A DNA stretch of 64,000 bases. Source: Tahibacter harae (GTDB lineage: Bacteria; Pseudomonadota; Gammaproteobacteria; Xanthomonadales; Rhodanobacteraceae). Positions 18,709 to 27,309 of this stretch are shown here, piece after piece. The stretch's first letter is position 1; every line of letters begins with the position of its first letter. Location: the NCBI RefSeq assembly GCF_024437735.1, contig NZ_JANFQO010000013.1:120926-184925 (forward strand). The letters are read 5' to 3'. A program made the translations under genes and the position numbers. A model generated the notes under the pieces. The model made no database searches, had not been told where the DNA came from, and saw only the letters and a program-made list of their open reading frames with translations.

Positions 18709-20049
18709 GTGTCCCGTACCGCGTCCGACGAGGGCCTGCAGGATTTCCTGCGTCCCGGCCTGCTCGTCAACGACATCCCCGCCCTGTTCGGCCTGCGCAA
18801 GGCGCGCGAGCTGCTGCGCGCCTTTTCCACGCTGTTCCACGGCGGCGAGGACGCGGTCATGGTGCGCCTGCTGATTCTGCGCACCATCGGCGAACGCGGC
18901 GCGGCGCCGGACTGGAGTCCGCAGGAGCTGCGCGAGCATTTCGCCTACATCGACGGCACCAAGCTGGACACGGTGCTGTTCCGCCTGCGCGACAACAGCC
19001 TGCTGACCTGGGACGGCGAGACCCAGCGCTACCGGGTCAGCCCGGTCGGCCGCCAGGCGCTGTCGGCGCTGAGCCTGCTGCTGCAATTCCAGGGCGAAGG
19101 CGACGAGCTGGCCTATGTGACCTCGCAGATCGCCGCCGGCGAAGCCACCGGCCGCGTCGGCAGCGAAGATCTTCAGCACCTGCTGTCGCGCCTGAACGAG
19201 CTGCGCGACGACTTCGACCGGGCCGTGCTCAGCGGCTCGGAACACCGCATACGCGCGGCTGCGGCAACCTTGAAATCGGTGTGGCGCTGGGTGGAAAAAG
19301 GCACGGCCGTGGTGCGGATGATCGCCCAGGATACGGAGCTGGATCCCGCCACCCACCGCGTCGCCCAGCAGATCGGCCGCGCCCAGAGTGCGATGCTGCG
19401 CCAGGCCTCGGTATTCCAGCGCGCGCTGAACCAGCTCGACCGCCATCGCGTGCATTTGGGCGGCAGCGGGCTGTCGTCTTCGGACGTGAATCAGTGGCTG
19501 CGTTCGCTCGATGCGGAGCGCCTGGCCGCGCTGGCCGCCGATGTGCTCGCGCAGCGCCTGGCGCCGGCCTTCGTGCTCGGCGACATCGCCCTGGACGTGG
19601 CCGACTACGAGCTGCTGGAACGCGAGCGCGAGAGCAGCGTCGTCGAAACCCTGCCCGACGCCTGCGGCGCACCCGAACAGGAGACCGCGCCGATCGCCAG
19701 CAACGATTACGCCCTGGCGCAGGAATGGCAGGCGCAGCTGGCCGCGCTGCCGGCGGCGGCCACGCTGGCCAGCCTGGTGCCCGGCGACGATTTCGCCGCC
19801 TCGGCCTATCGCCTCTCGCTGCTGGGACTGCTGGGCGATCCCGGTGCCGATGCGCGCGAAGGCCCGCTGGCCGAGCTGGCGCGGCTGCCGCTGCGGCTGC
19901 GCCTCAGCGGCGAGCTGCAGGCGGTGGCCGGCGGTGAAGTCGGCTGGATCAGCGCCGGCAGCCTGGCGCCGCTGGACGACGAACCCGAACCGCAGGAAAC
20001 CGCGGCCAAGGCGCCTGTGCGCCGCCGCGGCAAGGAAAAGAACGCATGA
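18709..20049 (+). CDS. kleisin-like subunit of an SMC complex (MksF/MukF/JetA type)
   Basis: 446 residues from a GTG at 18709 (GGAA 5 nt upstream); an ATG at 18667 would add 14 residues. The N-terminal third reads as a winged-helix dimer domain (VRLLILRTIGERG, LREHFAYIDGTKLDTVLFRLRDNSLL, YRVSPVGRQALSALSLLLQF), as in MukF/MksF. A helical middle (about 160-270) and a variable C-terminal region follow, with a basic tail. Kleisins bridge the two heads of an SMC dimer and recruit the KITE subunit. Assignment rests on gene order, size and fold pattern, since kleisin sequences diverge strongly. Its stop overlaps the next start (ATGA). Confidence 0.7.
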   Translation: MSRTASDEGLQDFLRPGLLVNDIPALFGLRKARELLRAFSTLFHGGEDAVMVRLLILRTIGERGAAPDWSPQELREHFAYIDGTKLDTVLFRLRDNSLLTWDGETQRYRVSPVGRQALSALSLLLQFQGEGDELAYVTSQIAAGEATGRVGSEDLQHLLSRLNELRDDFDRAVLSGSEHRIRAAAATLKSVWRWVEKGTAVVRMIAQDTELDPATHRVAQQIGRAQSAMLRQASVFQRALNQLDRHRVHLGGSGLSSSDVNQWLRSLDAERLAALAADVLAQRLAPAFVLGDIALDVADYELLERERESSVVETLPDACGAPEQETAPIASNDYALAQEWQAQLAALPAAATLASLVPGDDFAASAYRLSLLGLLGDPGADAREGPLAELARLPLRLRLSGELQAVAGGEVGWISAGSLAPLDDEPEPQETAAKAPVRRRGKEKNA

Positions 20050-20729
20050 ACGATCCCGTCGCCGCACTGATCGCGCGCCTGCTGGCGGAACGCTGGCTGC
20101 CGCGCGAGGACGAACTCGCGCGCCAGGCCCTCACCGACGCCGGCTTCCGCGAGGAACTGGACCGGCGCCTGGCCGCCGCCGGGCTGCGTCTGCTCGATCA
20201 TCCCTACGCCGCACATGTCGGCATCGCCGTGGCCAAGGCGCAGGAAGCCGCGGTGTTTGCCGGGCCCAAGGCCTGGTCGGCCAGCAACCTCGGTCTGGAC
20301 CGCGATGCGGTGGCGCTGCTTGTGGTTTTGTGGAGTTTGCTGATTCTTCCCAAACGCCAGCGCCAGATCAGCCGCATCGAGGCCGACCGCGATCAGGAAC
20401 AGGCGCAGATCTTCGCCGAGATGAAGCCCGTGCCGGTCGGCGAGGAAGTCGCCGAACCGCTGGCCGAGCGCACCCTGCTGGCCGATTTCGGCGACCGCCT
20501 CGGCGGCAAAATGCGCATCAACATGAACCTCGGCGCGCTGGCGCGGCACGGCTTCATCGTGCGGCGCAAGGAACGCATCTACGAAGGGCCGCTGCTGGAT
20601 CTGGCCTTCGACTACGAACGCACGGCGCGGCGCGTGCTCGATGGCGCGCTCGCCTTCGTGGTGGAGCAGGCGCGCCAGTCCGCGCGCGAAGATGCGGTCG
20701 ACGACGAGGCGGAGGCCGGCCATGTTTGA
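20046..20729 (+). CDS. KITE-like subunit of an SMC complex (MksE/MukE/JetB type)
   Basis: 227 residues, overlapping the kleisin gene by 4 bp and the SMC gene by 8 bp, so strict co-translation is likely. It is a helical, acidic protein. The middle has AVALLVVLWSLLILPKRQ, then a winged-helix-like part (LLADFGDRLGGKMRINMNLGALARHGFIVRRKERIYEGPLLDLAFDYE), the pattern seen in DUF4194/MukE-like proteins, whose members bind kleisin and DNA. The position between kleisin and ATPase is exactly that of mksE, mukE and jetB. Confidence 0.7.
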   Translation: MNDPVAALIARLLAERWLPREDELARQALTDAGFREELDRRLAAAGLRLLDHPYAAHVGIAVAKAQEAAVFAGPKAWSASNLGLDRDAVALLVVLWSLLILPKRQRQISRIEADRDQEQAQIFAEMKPVPVGEEVAEPLAERTLLADFGDRLGGKMRINMNLGALARHGFIVRRKERIYEGPLLDLAFDYERTARRVLDGALAFVVEQARQSAREDAVDDEAEAGHV

Positions 20730-23547
20730 GTTCCGCGCGCTGGAAGTGGTGCATTGGGACTACTGGCAACGCTTCACCCTGCCGCTGGATTCCTCCATCG
20801 TCACCGTGGTCGGCCCCAACGGCTCGGGCAAGACCACCCTGCTCGACGCGCTGCGCACCTTGCTCGCGATCGAGGACCGCGAGACCGCGCGCGACTACAA
20901 GACCTATCTGCGCCACAACGGCAAATCCTTCGCCTGGCTGCGCGGCCTGGTCAGCAACCGGCCCGACCGCAACGGCCGCCGGCCGTTTTTCCCGCTGATG
21001 GATGCGGAAGTGACCCTGGCCTGCCGCATCCGCAAGAAAGGCGGCGACTGGTCGCGCGATTACCAGATCCTCGGCGGCGATGTCAGCGTGGAAGCGATCG
21101 AGGCCCAGGGCGGCGAATGGCTGGGCCTGCGCGATTACCGCGTGCGCCTGGAAGGCGCCGGCCTGACCCGCGCGATCCGCCGCGTGCTCACGCTGGAGCA
21201 GGGCGCCACCGACAAGCTGTGCCAGTACCCGCCGCGCGAGCTGCTGCAACTGGTGTGGGATGTGTTCGGTGAGAAACCCGTGCTGGAGGACTACCAGCGC
21301 GCCCGCGCCGAGCAGTTCGCCACGGAACAGGAACTCAAGACCCTGGGCCAGGACCTGGCCGCGCTGCATACGCGGCTGGAAGCGGCCAAGGCCGATGTGC
21401 GCTCGTTCGAGGAATACGGCGAAATCCTGCGCGAACAGCAGCGCCTGGAAGTGGAAATTGCACCAAAAGTTGCGCTGGCCGAGCGCCGTGCCGGGCTGGA
21501 AGGCGCGCGTCCGCGCCTGGCCGGCCTGCGCCGCAGCCTGCGCGACTGCCTGCGCCGCGAACAGGAGCTGGACCAGGCCGAGGCCGGCGCCGCGCAGCTG
21601 CTGCGCGACGATGCGGCACAGTTGCAGCAGGCCCAGTCGCGCGCGGTAGCCGCCGAAAGCGCGTTCCTCGCGGCGCGCGACGCGGCGCGCGATGCCGAGC
21701 ATCTGACGCGCCGGCGCGAGCAGCTGGAGCAGCTGGCCGCCAGCCAGGGCGCCGGCGACGTGGCCGAGCTGCTGCGCGAAGTCGAACGCGACCGCCGCCG
21801 CCAGGCCGAACTCAAGCTCAAGGCCGAACAGGGCGAGGACCGCGGCGCCGAACTCGACGCGCAGATCGCCGCGCTGGCCAGCGGCCAGCGCTACGCGCCC
21901 GGTTTCGAGCGCGAATTCCGCAGTGCGCTGGAGCAGGCCGGCATCGCCCACCGCATGCTGGCCGATGTGGTCGAGGTCACCGATCCGGCCTGGGAGGCGG
22001 CGGTCGAAGCCGTGCTGCATCCGTACCGCCACCTGGTGCTGCTGGCTTCGCCGTCGGACGCGAAGCAGGCCTTCGCCCTGGGTGAGCAATTCCAGTACCG
22101 CCATTTCGTCGTCGCCCAGCGCAGCCCCGTGGACAAGGCCACGCCGGGCTCGCTGCTGGAAGTGCTGCGTTTCTCGGCCGATCCGCCGGCCTGGCTGCCG
22201 CGCCAGCTGGACAAGCTGCGCCGCGTCGCCGATGTCGCCGCCGGCGCGCGCCTGGGTGAAGGCCAGGACTGGATCACGCCCAAGGGCTATCTGCGCGAGC
22301 ACCGCGGCGGCCGCCATATCGGCACCGACGAGCGCAATTTCGGCGCCGGCGCGCGCGCCGCACAGCTGCAGGCGCTGAAGGCCGAGCGCGCCGCACTGGG
22401 CCCGATGCTGGAGCAGCGCGCGCAGGAACTCGCTGCGCTGGCGCGCCGGCTGGATGCCAACCAGTCGCGCCTGCTCAAGCTCGATGCGGCGCAGGAACTG
22501 CTGACCCGCGCGGCGGAATTTGAAAGCGCAGCGGAGAACCTGCCCGCGCTGCAGCAGGCGGCGCAGGATGCCGCACTGGCACTGAGCGCGGCACGCGACG
22601 CGGTCGACGCCGCGCGCGAAGCGCAGAAGCGCGAGGAACTCGCCGCGCAGAAGCGCCAGGGCGAGCGCGCCGCCCTGCGCCGCGAACACGCGGAAAAGGA
22701 ACAGCAACTGGCGCAGGAACGCCAGAGCCAGGTGCGCCGCATTCTGGAATACCGGCGCCAGCGCAGCCTGCTGCCGCCGGCCTGGCGCAGCAGCGCGGTG
22801 CTGGAGGCGGCGCGGGCGGAGTTCGAGACCGATCACGAAGTGCAGCGCGAACTGGAACGCCTGGCCCATCGCATCGAGCGCGGCGGCTATATCACCGACG
22901 ATGCCTGCGTCGCCCTGCGCGACAAGATCGCCGCCGATCACGAACTGCTGGAGACCACGCTGAGCCGGCGCGACTCCCACCTCGCCCGCGCCCGCCGCAT
23001 TACCGACGAGGCCCGCGGCGCCTACATCAACGTGCTGCGCGCCACGGTGCGGCAATACGCGCGCAATCTGCGCGCGCTGGGCGAGCTGTCAGGCATCAAT
23101 GTGGAAGTCGACCAGCCCGAACTGGCCAACGACGACGTCGCCCTGGCCCAGGCCGGCCTGGCCGTGCGCTTCGATTTCGACCGCAAGGGCTGGATAGGCC
23201 TGGACGACGGCGAAGCCTCCGGCGGCCAGCAGGTGATGAAATCCCTGCTGCTGCTGGTTGCCCTGCTGCGCGACGAGACCCATCCGGGCGGCTTCGTCTT
23301 CATCGACGAACCGTTTGCCCATCTGGACGTTTTCAACATTGAGAAAGTGGGAAGCTTCCTGCGCGCGACCGAGGCCCAGTACATCCTGACCACGCCGATC
23401 ACGCACAATCTCAATGTCTTCCATCCCACCGACCTGGTGCTGACCACGACCAAGCGCCGGCCCAACAGCACCTGGGCCGAGCCGGTGGCCGTGCTCAAGC
23501 GCGCGAAAGCCGAGCCGGCGGCACCGAAGAAAGCGCTGGGCGCATGA
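20722..23547 (+). CDS. SMC-like ATPase (MksB/JetC type condensin)
   Basis: 941 residues. Walker A GPNGSGKTTLLDALR at 31-45; a first long coiled coil from about 190 to 395; a central hinge-like globule (about 405-540) containing LADVVEVTDPAWEAAVEAVL, reminiscent of SMC hinges; a second coiled coil to about 800; an ABC signature EASGGQQ (831-837) in place of the usual LSGG[QE]; and Walker B FVFIDEP with D862/E863. This is the complete head-coil-hinge-coil-head layout of an SMC protein, about the size of Pseudomonas MksB. Such ATPases form rings that extrude DNA loops for chromosome organisation or plasmid defence. The last 4 bp overlap the methyltransferase start. Confidence 0.85.
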   Translation: MFEFRALEVVHWDYWQRFTLPLDSSIVTVVGPNGSGKTTLLDALRTLLAIEDRETARDYKTYLRHNGKSFAWLRGLVSNRPDRNGRRPFFPLMDAEVTLACRIRKKGGDWSRDYQILGGDVSVEAIEAQGGEWLGLRDYRVRLEGAGLTRAIRRVLTLEQGATDKLCQYPPRELLQLVWDVFGEKPVLEDYQRARAEQFATEQELKTLGQDLAALHTRLEAAKADVRSFEEYGEILREQQRLEVEIAPKVALAERRAGLEGARPRLAGLRRSLRDCLRREQELDQAEAGAAQLLRDDAAQLQQAQSRAVAAESAFLAARDAARDAEHLTRRREQLEQLAASQGAGDVAELLREVERDRRRQAELKLKAEQGEDRGAELDAQIAALASGQRYAPGFEREFRSALEQAGIAHRMLADVVEVTDPAWEAAVEAVLHPYRHLVLLASPSDAKQAFALGEQFQYRHFVVAQRSPVDKATPGSLLEVLRFSADPPAWLPRQLDKLRRVADVAAGARLGEGQDWITPKGYLREHRGGRHIGTDERNFGAGARAAQLQALKAERAALGPMLEQRAQELAALARRLDANQSRLLKLDAAQELLTRAAEFESAAENLPALQQAAQDAALALSAARDAVDAAREAQKREELAAQKRQGERAALRREHAEKEQQLAQERQSQVRRILEYRRQRSLLPPAWRSSAVLEAARAEFETDHEVQRELERLAHRIERGGYITDDACVALRDKIAADHELLETTLSRRDSHLARARRITDEARGAYINVLRATVRQYARNLRALGELSGINVEVDQPELANDDVALAQAGLAVRFDFDRKGWIGLDDGEASGGQQVMKSLLLLVALLRDETHPGGFVFIDEPFAHLDVFNIEKVGSFLRATEAQYILTTPITHNLNVFHPTDLVLTTTKRRPNSTWAEPVAVLKRAKAEPAAPKKALGA

Positions 23548-24176
23548 GCGGCAAGCCGTTCTCGCCCGCCTGCGAGCGCAACCGCGAGCCCATACTCGGC
23601 GTGCTGCGCGAAGCCTTCGCCAGCCGCCGCGCGGCGCTGGAGATCGGCAGCGGCACCGGCCAGCACGCGGTGCATTTCGCCGCGCATATGCCCTGGCTAT
23701 GCTGGCAGAGTTCGGACCGCGCGGAAAACCTGCCCGGCATCCGCGCCTGGCTGGACGAAGCCGCGCTGCCGAACACGCCGCCGCCGCTGCAGCTGGACGT
23801 GGCCGCGGACGAATGGCCCGCCGGCCCGTTCGACGCGATCTTCAGCGCGAATACCTTGCACATCATGAGCTGGGCCGAGGTGGAACGGCTGTTCGCCGGC
23901 CTGGGCCGCTGTGCCGCGCCTGATGCGGTATTGGCGATCTATGGCCCGTTCAATGTGGACGGCCGTTTCACCAGCGAAAGCAACGCCGCCTTCGACGCTT
24001 CGTTGCGCGCGGCGGCGCCGCACCGCGGCATCCGTGATCGCGCGGCGGTTGCGGAACTGGCGGCGGCGCAGGGCTTCGCGCAGATGGCCGACCACGCGAT
24101 GCCGGCGAACAACCGGTGTCTGGTGTGGGTGAGAGGCCGCGGTCAGGGAAGCGGCGATCGGACCCAGTCTCGCTGA
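23544..24176 (+). CDS. DUF938 SAM-dependent methyltransferase
   Basis: 210 residues, ATG overlapping the SMC stop (ATGA). The family signature is clear: SPACERNREPILGVLREAF near the N-terminus, motif I ALEIGSGTGQHAVHFA, QSSDRAENLPGIRAWL, then DAIFSANTLHIMSW and IYGPFNVDGRFTSESNAAFD. DUF938 proteins have the class I Rossmann fold expected to bind S-adenosylmethionine, but the methyl acceptor is not known. It is the fourth gene of the SMC operon and takes the place where Wadjet and MksBEFG loci usually carry the TOPRIM nuclease. Confidence 0.85.
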   Translation: MSGKPFSPACERNREPILGVLREAFASRRAALEIGSGTGQHAVHFAAHMPWLCWQSSDRAENLPGIRAWLDEAALPNTPPPLQLDVAADEWPAGPFDAIFSANTLHIMSWAEVERLFAGLGRCAAPDAVLAIYGPFNVDGRFTSESNAAFDASLRAAAPHRGIRDRAAVAELAAAQGFAQMADHAMPANNRCLVWVRGRGQGSGDRTQSR

Positions 24177-24392
24177 TCGCAGCGGAATGTCGAGGACGGC
24201 CTGGGGTCCAGGCATTGCCGGGCAGGTGCCGGCTGTTGCATCCGGTCCTGCTTGTTCCGGCGCCTGTCCTCGAACTGCGCGCTCGCACCTCTCCCAATCG
24301 CGCTCAGTAAGCGACAGTTTTCCGCTTGGATTCGGAGTCGCGGCGGCTGATCCCGGAAATCCCACAGCTGCGCCGAGTCCGCATTTGCAAAT

Positions 24393-24417
24393 CCCGAATC
24401 CCGAATCCCGAATCCCG
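24393..24417. repeat. short CCCGAAT tandem repeat at a gene 3' end
   Basis: Three perfect CCCGAAT heptamers plus a partial fourth, ending 5 bp short of the stop codon of the next gene. On that gene's sense strand it reads GGGATTC repeated, with four G-triplets that satisfy a G-quadruplex pattern with 4-nt loops. Same unit as the large array at 40131. Confidence 0.85.
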
Positions 24418-24422
24418 CCCCG

Positions 24423-25931
24423 TCACCGCAACGCCACACTCTGCCGCTTCCACGCGGGATCCTGCGAGCGGTAGAACACGCTCAGCGAAGCCGGATTGTC
24501 GGCCTGCTTCTCCACCGCCAGCGTGCCCAGGTCGATCACCTCGAAGGTACGCTTGAAGCGGCCTTCGACCCGCGCCTCGCGCGCGGCCAGCAACTGCGGT
24601 TTGCCGGGAACCCAGCCGGCGAATTCGATATAGCCCAGGTCCGGGCCGTCCAGGCCCGGCGGCAGTACGTCGATGCGCCAGCCATCGCTGCCTTGCTGGA
24701 ACAGCCAAAGCTCGCGCCAGCCGTCCAGCGGCTGCACGGCCAGGGCCAGGGCGGTGCCGGCGGCGTTGGCGCTGGCCGAGGCGGTCCAGACCAGGCCGTA
24801 GGTGCAGCGCTGGGCCAGCGGTGCGCTGCTGTCGTGTTGCGCGTCGAGCAGCAGCACGCAGCTCTGTCCGGCCTGTTCGCCGGCGCGCGTGGCCACGCGC
24901 AGGCCCTGCGGTACGGGCGGGACGATTTCCGCGGCCCAGCGCGAGGCGCCTACGCGCACGGCGGCGTCGGTGTAGGCGCTGTTGTCTTCCTCGGCCAATT
25001 CCAGCTTGTTCACGCCGGCAAGCTCCTGCAGCGCCAGCGCCATGGCCGCGCGCGCGTCCTCGCCGCGGCGGGCGCGCTGGAAGGCGAAGCTGGCCTGTAC
25101 GCCGGCACTGCGCAGGCGCAGACGGTTGCGCCAATGTTCCGGCAGCCGCTCGCGCGGCGCGCGCGCCAGCACTTCGACGCGCCAGGCATCCAGCGCGTAG
25201 CGGTCGGCAATGCCGAGGTCCGGCGGGATGCAATCAGGCCGGGTCAGCGCGAGCGCGGCGCGGGCGCGCTGCAGATCGTCCGCCGGCACTGCGAGCACGC
25301 GGCGCCAGGCTTCGCCGTCGTAGCACAGCTGCATGCGACCTTCGCGCTCGAAGCTTTTGATCGCCACGCCAAGGCTGGCCGCCACTTCCAGATGTGCGGC
25401 GATGACGGCATCGTCGGCCTTGGCATGGCGCGACGAGGCGCGCCGGGCCAGGCGGTCGGCGAAGCTGCCCAGCGCGGCGAAGGCCTCGCTGTCGATGGCG
25501 GCGGCCGGCGCGGCCTTGAGGTAGCTGGCGACATAGGCCATGCCCAGCGCCTCGGCGCCCGGCGTGTCGCGCAGGAAGCGCACCACGGCCAGCAGTTCCG
25601 GCGCAGCTTCGGCTTGCAGCGACACGCGCCGCAGCTGTGCGGCGCGCACATAGCCGCCGCGTTCGCGGCGATGGTCATACACCTGCAGATAGTCCTGGCG
25701 CTCGCCGCGCACTTCCAGCACATCGCCTTGCCACAGCACGGCCTGCTGTGGCGCTGAATCCCTGGGCGCGGCGCGCAGGGCGATCTGGTCCTGTACCACG
25801 ATGGCGCTGGCGGCGGCTTCGGCCGCCGTCGCGGCGGCCGGTTCGGTCTGCGCCGTGGCGGCGCTGGCCGCGTTCTGCGCCGCGGCCGCGCCGGACAGCA
25901 GGCACAACACTGCAAGAAAACAGTTTTTCAT
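24423..25931 (-). CDS. exported SH3-like domain protein of unknown function
   Basis: 502 residues. The ATG at 25931 opens a signal peptide (MKNCFLAVLCLLSGAAAAQ), followed by an Ala-rich linker and a bacterial SH3-like domain at about 45-105 (IALRAAPRDSAPQQAVLWQGDVLEVRGERQDYLQVYDHRRERGGYVRAAQL). The rest is helical to about residue 330 and then beta-rich (about 350-500), with no motif I recognise. SH3-like modules often bind peptidoglycan. The gene lies 13 bp downstream of the SPFH gene, so the two are probably co-transcribed. A repeat of ATTCGGG units starts right after its stop. Confidence 0.65.
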   Translation of the reverse strand: MKNCFLAVLCLLSGAAAAQNAASAATAQTEPAAATAAEAAASAIVVQDQIALRAAPRDSAPQQAVLWQGDVLEVRGERQDYLQVYDHRRERGGYVRAAQLRRVSLQAEAAPELLAVVRFLRDTPGAEALGMAYVASYLKAAPAAAIDSEAFAALGSFADRLARRASSRHAKADDAVIAAHLEVAASLGVAIKSFEREGRMQLCYDGEAWRRVLAVPADDLQRARAALALTRPDCIPPDLGIADRYALDAWRVEVLARAPRERLPEHWRNRLRLRSAGVQASFAFQRARRGEDARAAMALALQELAGVNKLELAEEDNSAYTDAAVRVGASRWAAEIVPPVPQGLRVATRAGEQAGQSCVLLLDAQHDSSAPLAQRCTYGLVWTASASANAAGTALALAVQPLDGWRELWLFQQGSDGWRIDVLPPGLDGPDLGYIEFAGWVPGKPQLLAAREARVEGRFKRTFEVIDLGTLAVEKQADNPASLSVFYRSQDPAWKRQSVALR

Positions 25932-25944
25932 GGTTGCCCCGCGC

Positions 25945-27129
25945 CTACTGTCCGGCATCGGCGGCAGCGCCGCCCTGCTGCGCCACCGTGGTTGCGCCCA
26001 GAAGCGTATTGCCGATGAAGCCGCCGCCGGCCGGCGGCGGTGCGATGATGACCGAGACCTTGTCCGACAGCTTATCGGCCAGGGTTTTCTGGATCAGCAG
26101 CGGATGGCGCGTGACCAGCTCGCCGTCGCGCGCCATCTGTTCGCTCTGCACCTTGCCCAGGCGCTCCAGGCGAAAGGCTTCGGCCTCGGCCAGCTTCTGG
26201 CGTGAATCGGCTTCGCCGGCGGCCTCGATGCGGCGTGCTTCGGCAGAGGCCTCGGCCAGCTTGATGCGCGAGGTCTTCTCGGCCTCCGCCTCCAGCTGGC
26301 GCTGCTCGATCTGTTTCTGCTTGAACGGCAGCACGTGCTTCATGGCTTCTTCCTGCGCCCTGGCCGCGATGATCTGCTCCGAGGCCGCGGCCTGGGCCGC
26401 CTTTTCGCGCGTGATCTTTTCCGCATCGGCGGCGAGTTCGGCTTCCTTGACCTGCTTTTCCTTCAGTTCCAGCGTGTACTTCATCTTCTCGGTTTCCAGT
26501 TCCACCGCCAGCAGCTTGTCCATGCCGGCGCGGTAGTCGGAAGGAAGATCGACATTGCCCATCAGCACCGAGCGCAGAAGGATGCCGTCGGCCGCCAGGC
26601 GCGGCCGCAGCTCGGCTTCCAGCGCTTCCTGCAGTTCCTGGCGCTTGCTGGAGAAGATTTCGCGCACGGTGTAGCGGGTGAACACCTTGTAGATCACGCC
26701 TTGCACGGCCGGCTCCAGGCGCTCGCCGTCGATGGCCTCGGGCAGGGTGCGCGAGATCGCGTCGACCTTGGCCGGATCCAGGGCGTAGCGGATGGCCAGC
26801 TCCACGCCCAGGGAGAGGCCTTCCACCGACTGGAACGGCGCCTCGCCGTCGGCCTTGGCGCTGCGTTCGGGCCGGTACAGGCGATCCTGCAGCGGATAGC
26901 GGCGCAGCTCGTGGATGCCGGGCAGCTTCAGCACCACGCCTTCGCCGGTGCTGCTGACCGCGCCGGTCCAGCGGTTGATGCGTATTCCCAGTTCGCCGTG
27001 GCCGACGCTCTCGGTGGGCGGATGCCTGTACAGCGCATAGCCGCCGGCCAGCACGGCGGCCAGCAGCAGGTTGCGACGGTTGAAGACGGCACGCCTGAAC
27101 TGCGACAGCCGGGACGACTGGGGGGACAC
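25945..27129 (-). CDS. SPFH/Band 7 (prohibitin-like) membrane protein
   Basis: 394 residues from a GTG at 27129 with AGGAGAAGG ahead of it. One N-terminal membrane helix (NLLLAAVLAGGYALY) is followed by a Band 7 domain (about 40-215: GELGIRINRWTGAVSSTGEGVVLKLPGIHELRRYPLQDRLY ... SLGVELAIRYALDPAKV) and then a long charged coiled coil rich in Ala, Glu and Lys (about 215-335). The C-terminus is Gly-rich. Family members form ring-shaped or raft-like assemblies that scaffold proteases and other membrane machines. It is the first gene of a pair with the SH3-like protein. Confidence 0.82.
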   Translation of the reverse strand: MSPQSSRLSQFRRAVFNRRNLLLAAVLAGGYALYRHPPTESVGHGELGIRINRWTGAVSSTGEGVVLKLPGIHELRRYPLQDRLYRPERSAKADGEAPFQSVEGLSLGVELAIRYALDPAKVDAISRTLPEAIDGERLEPAVQGVIYKVFTRYTVREIFSSKRQELQEALEAELRPRLAADGILLRSVLMGNVDLPSDYRAGMDKLLAVELETEKMKYTLELKEKQVKEAELAADAEKITREKAAQAAASEQIIAARAQEEAMKHVLPFKQKQIEQRQLEAEAEKTSRIKLAEASAEARRIEAAGEADSRQKLAEAEAFRLERLGKVQSEQMARDGELVTRHPLLIQKTLADKLSDKVSVIIAPPPAGGGFIGNTLLGATTVAQQGGAAADAGQ

Positions 27130-27309
27130 GAAACCTTCTCCTCGCGCGGAATGTTCTGGGAATCGCGCCGGGACCGGCGCTGGCGTGTATTGCGCGCGCG
27201 GCGGGAGCCGCGGCGGCGCTGGAGGACGGGCGGCGCGGTGGCGAGTTGTGGCGGAATTCGGGCGGCGCTGGCGTGGGCGTGCGCGCGGCTGAAAAAGTGG
27301 ATCTACCCT

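Noticed and set aside
20554..23055. A long minus-strand open frame opposite the SMC gene
   Set aside because: The plus-strand protein has a complete SMC architecture. The antisense frame is a by-product of high GC and has no recognisable motif.
18709..24176. Complete Wadjet (JetABCD) plasmid-defence system
   Set aside because: No JetD-type TOPRIM nuclease gene is present on either side. The fourth gene is a DUF938 methyltransferase.
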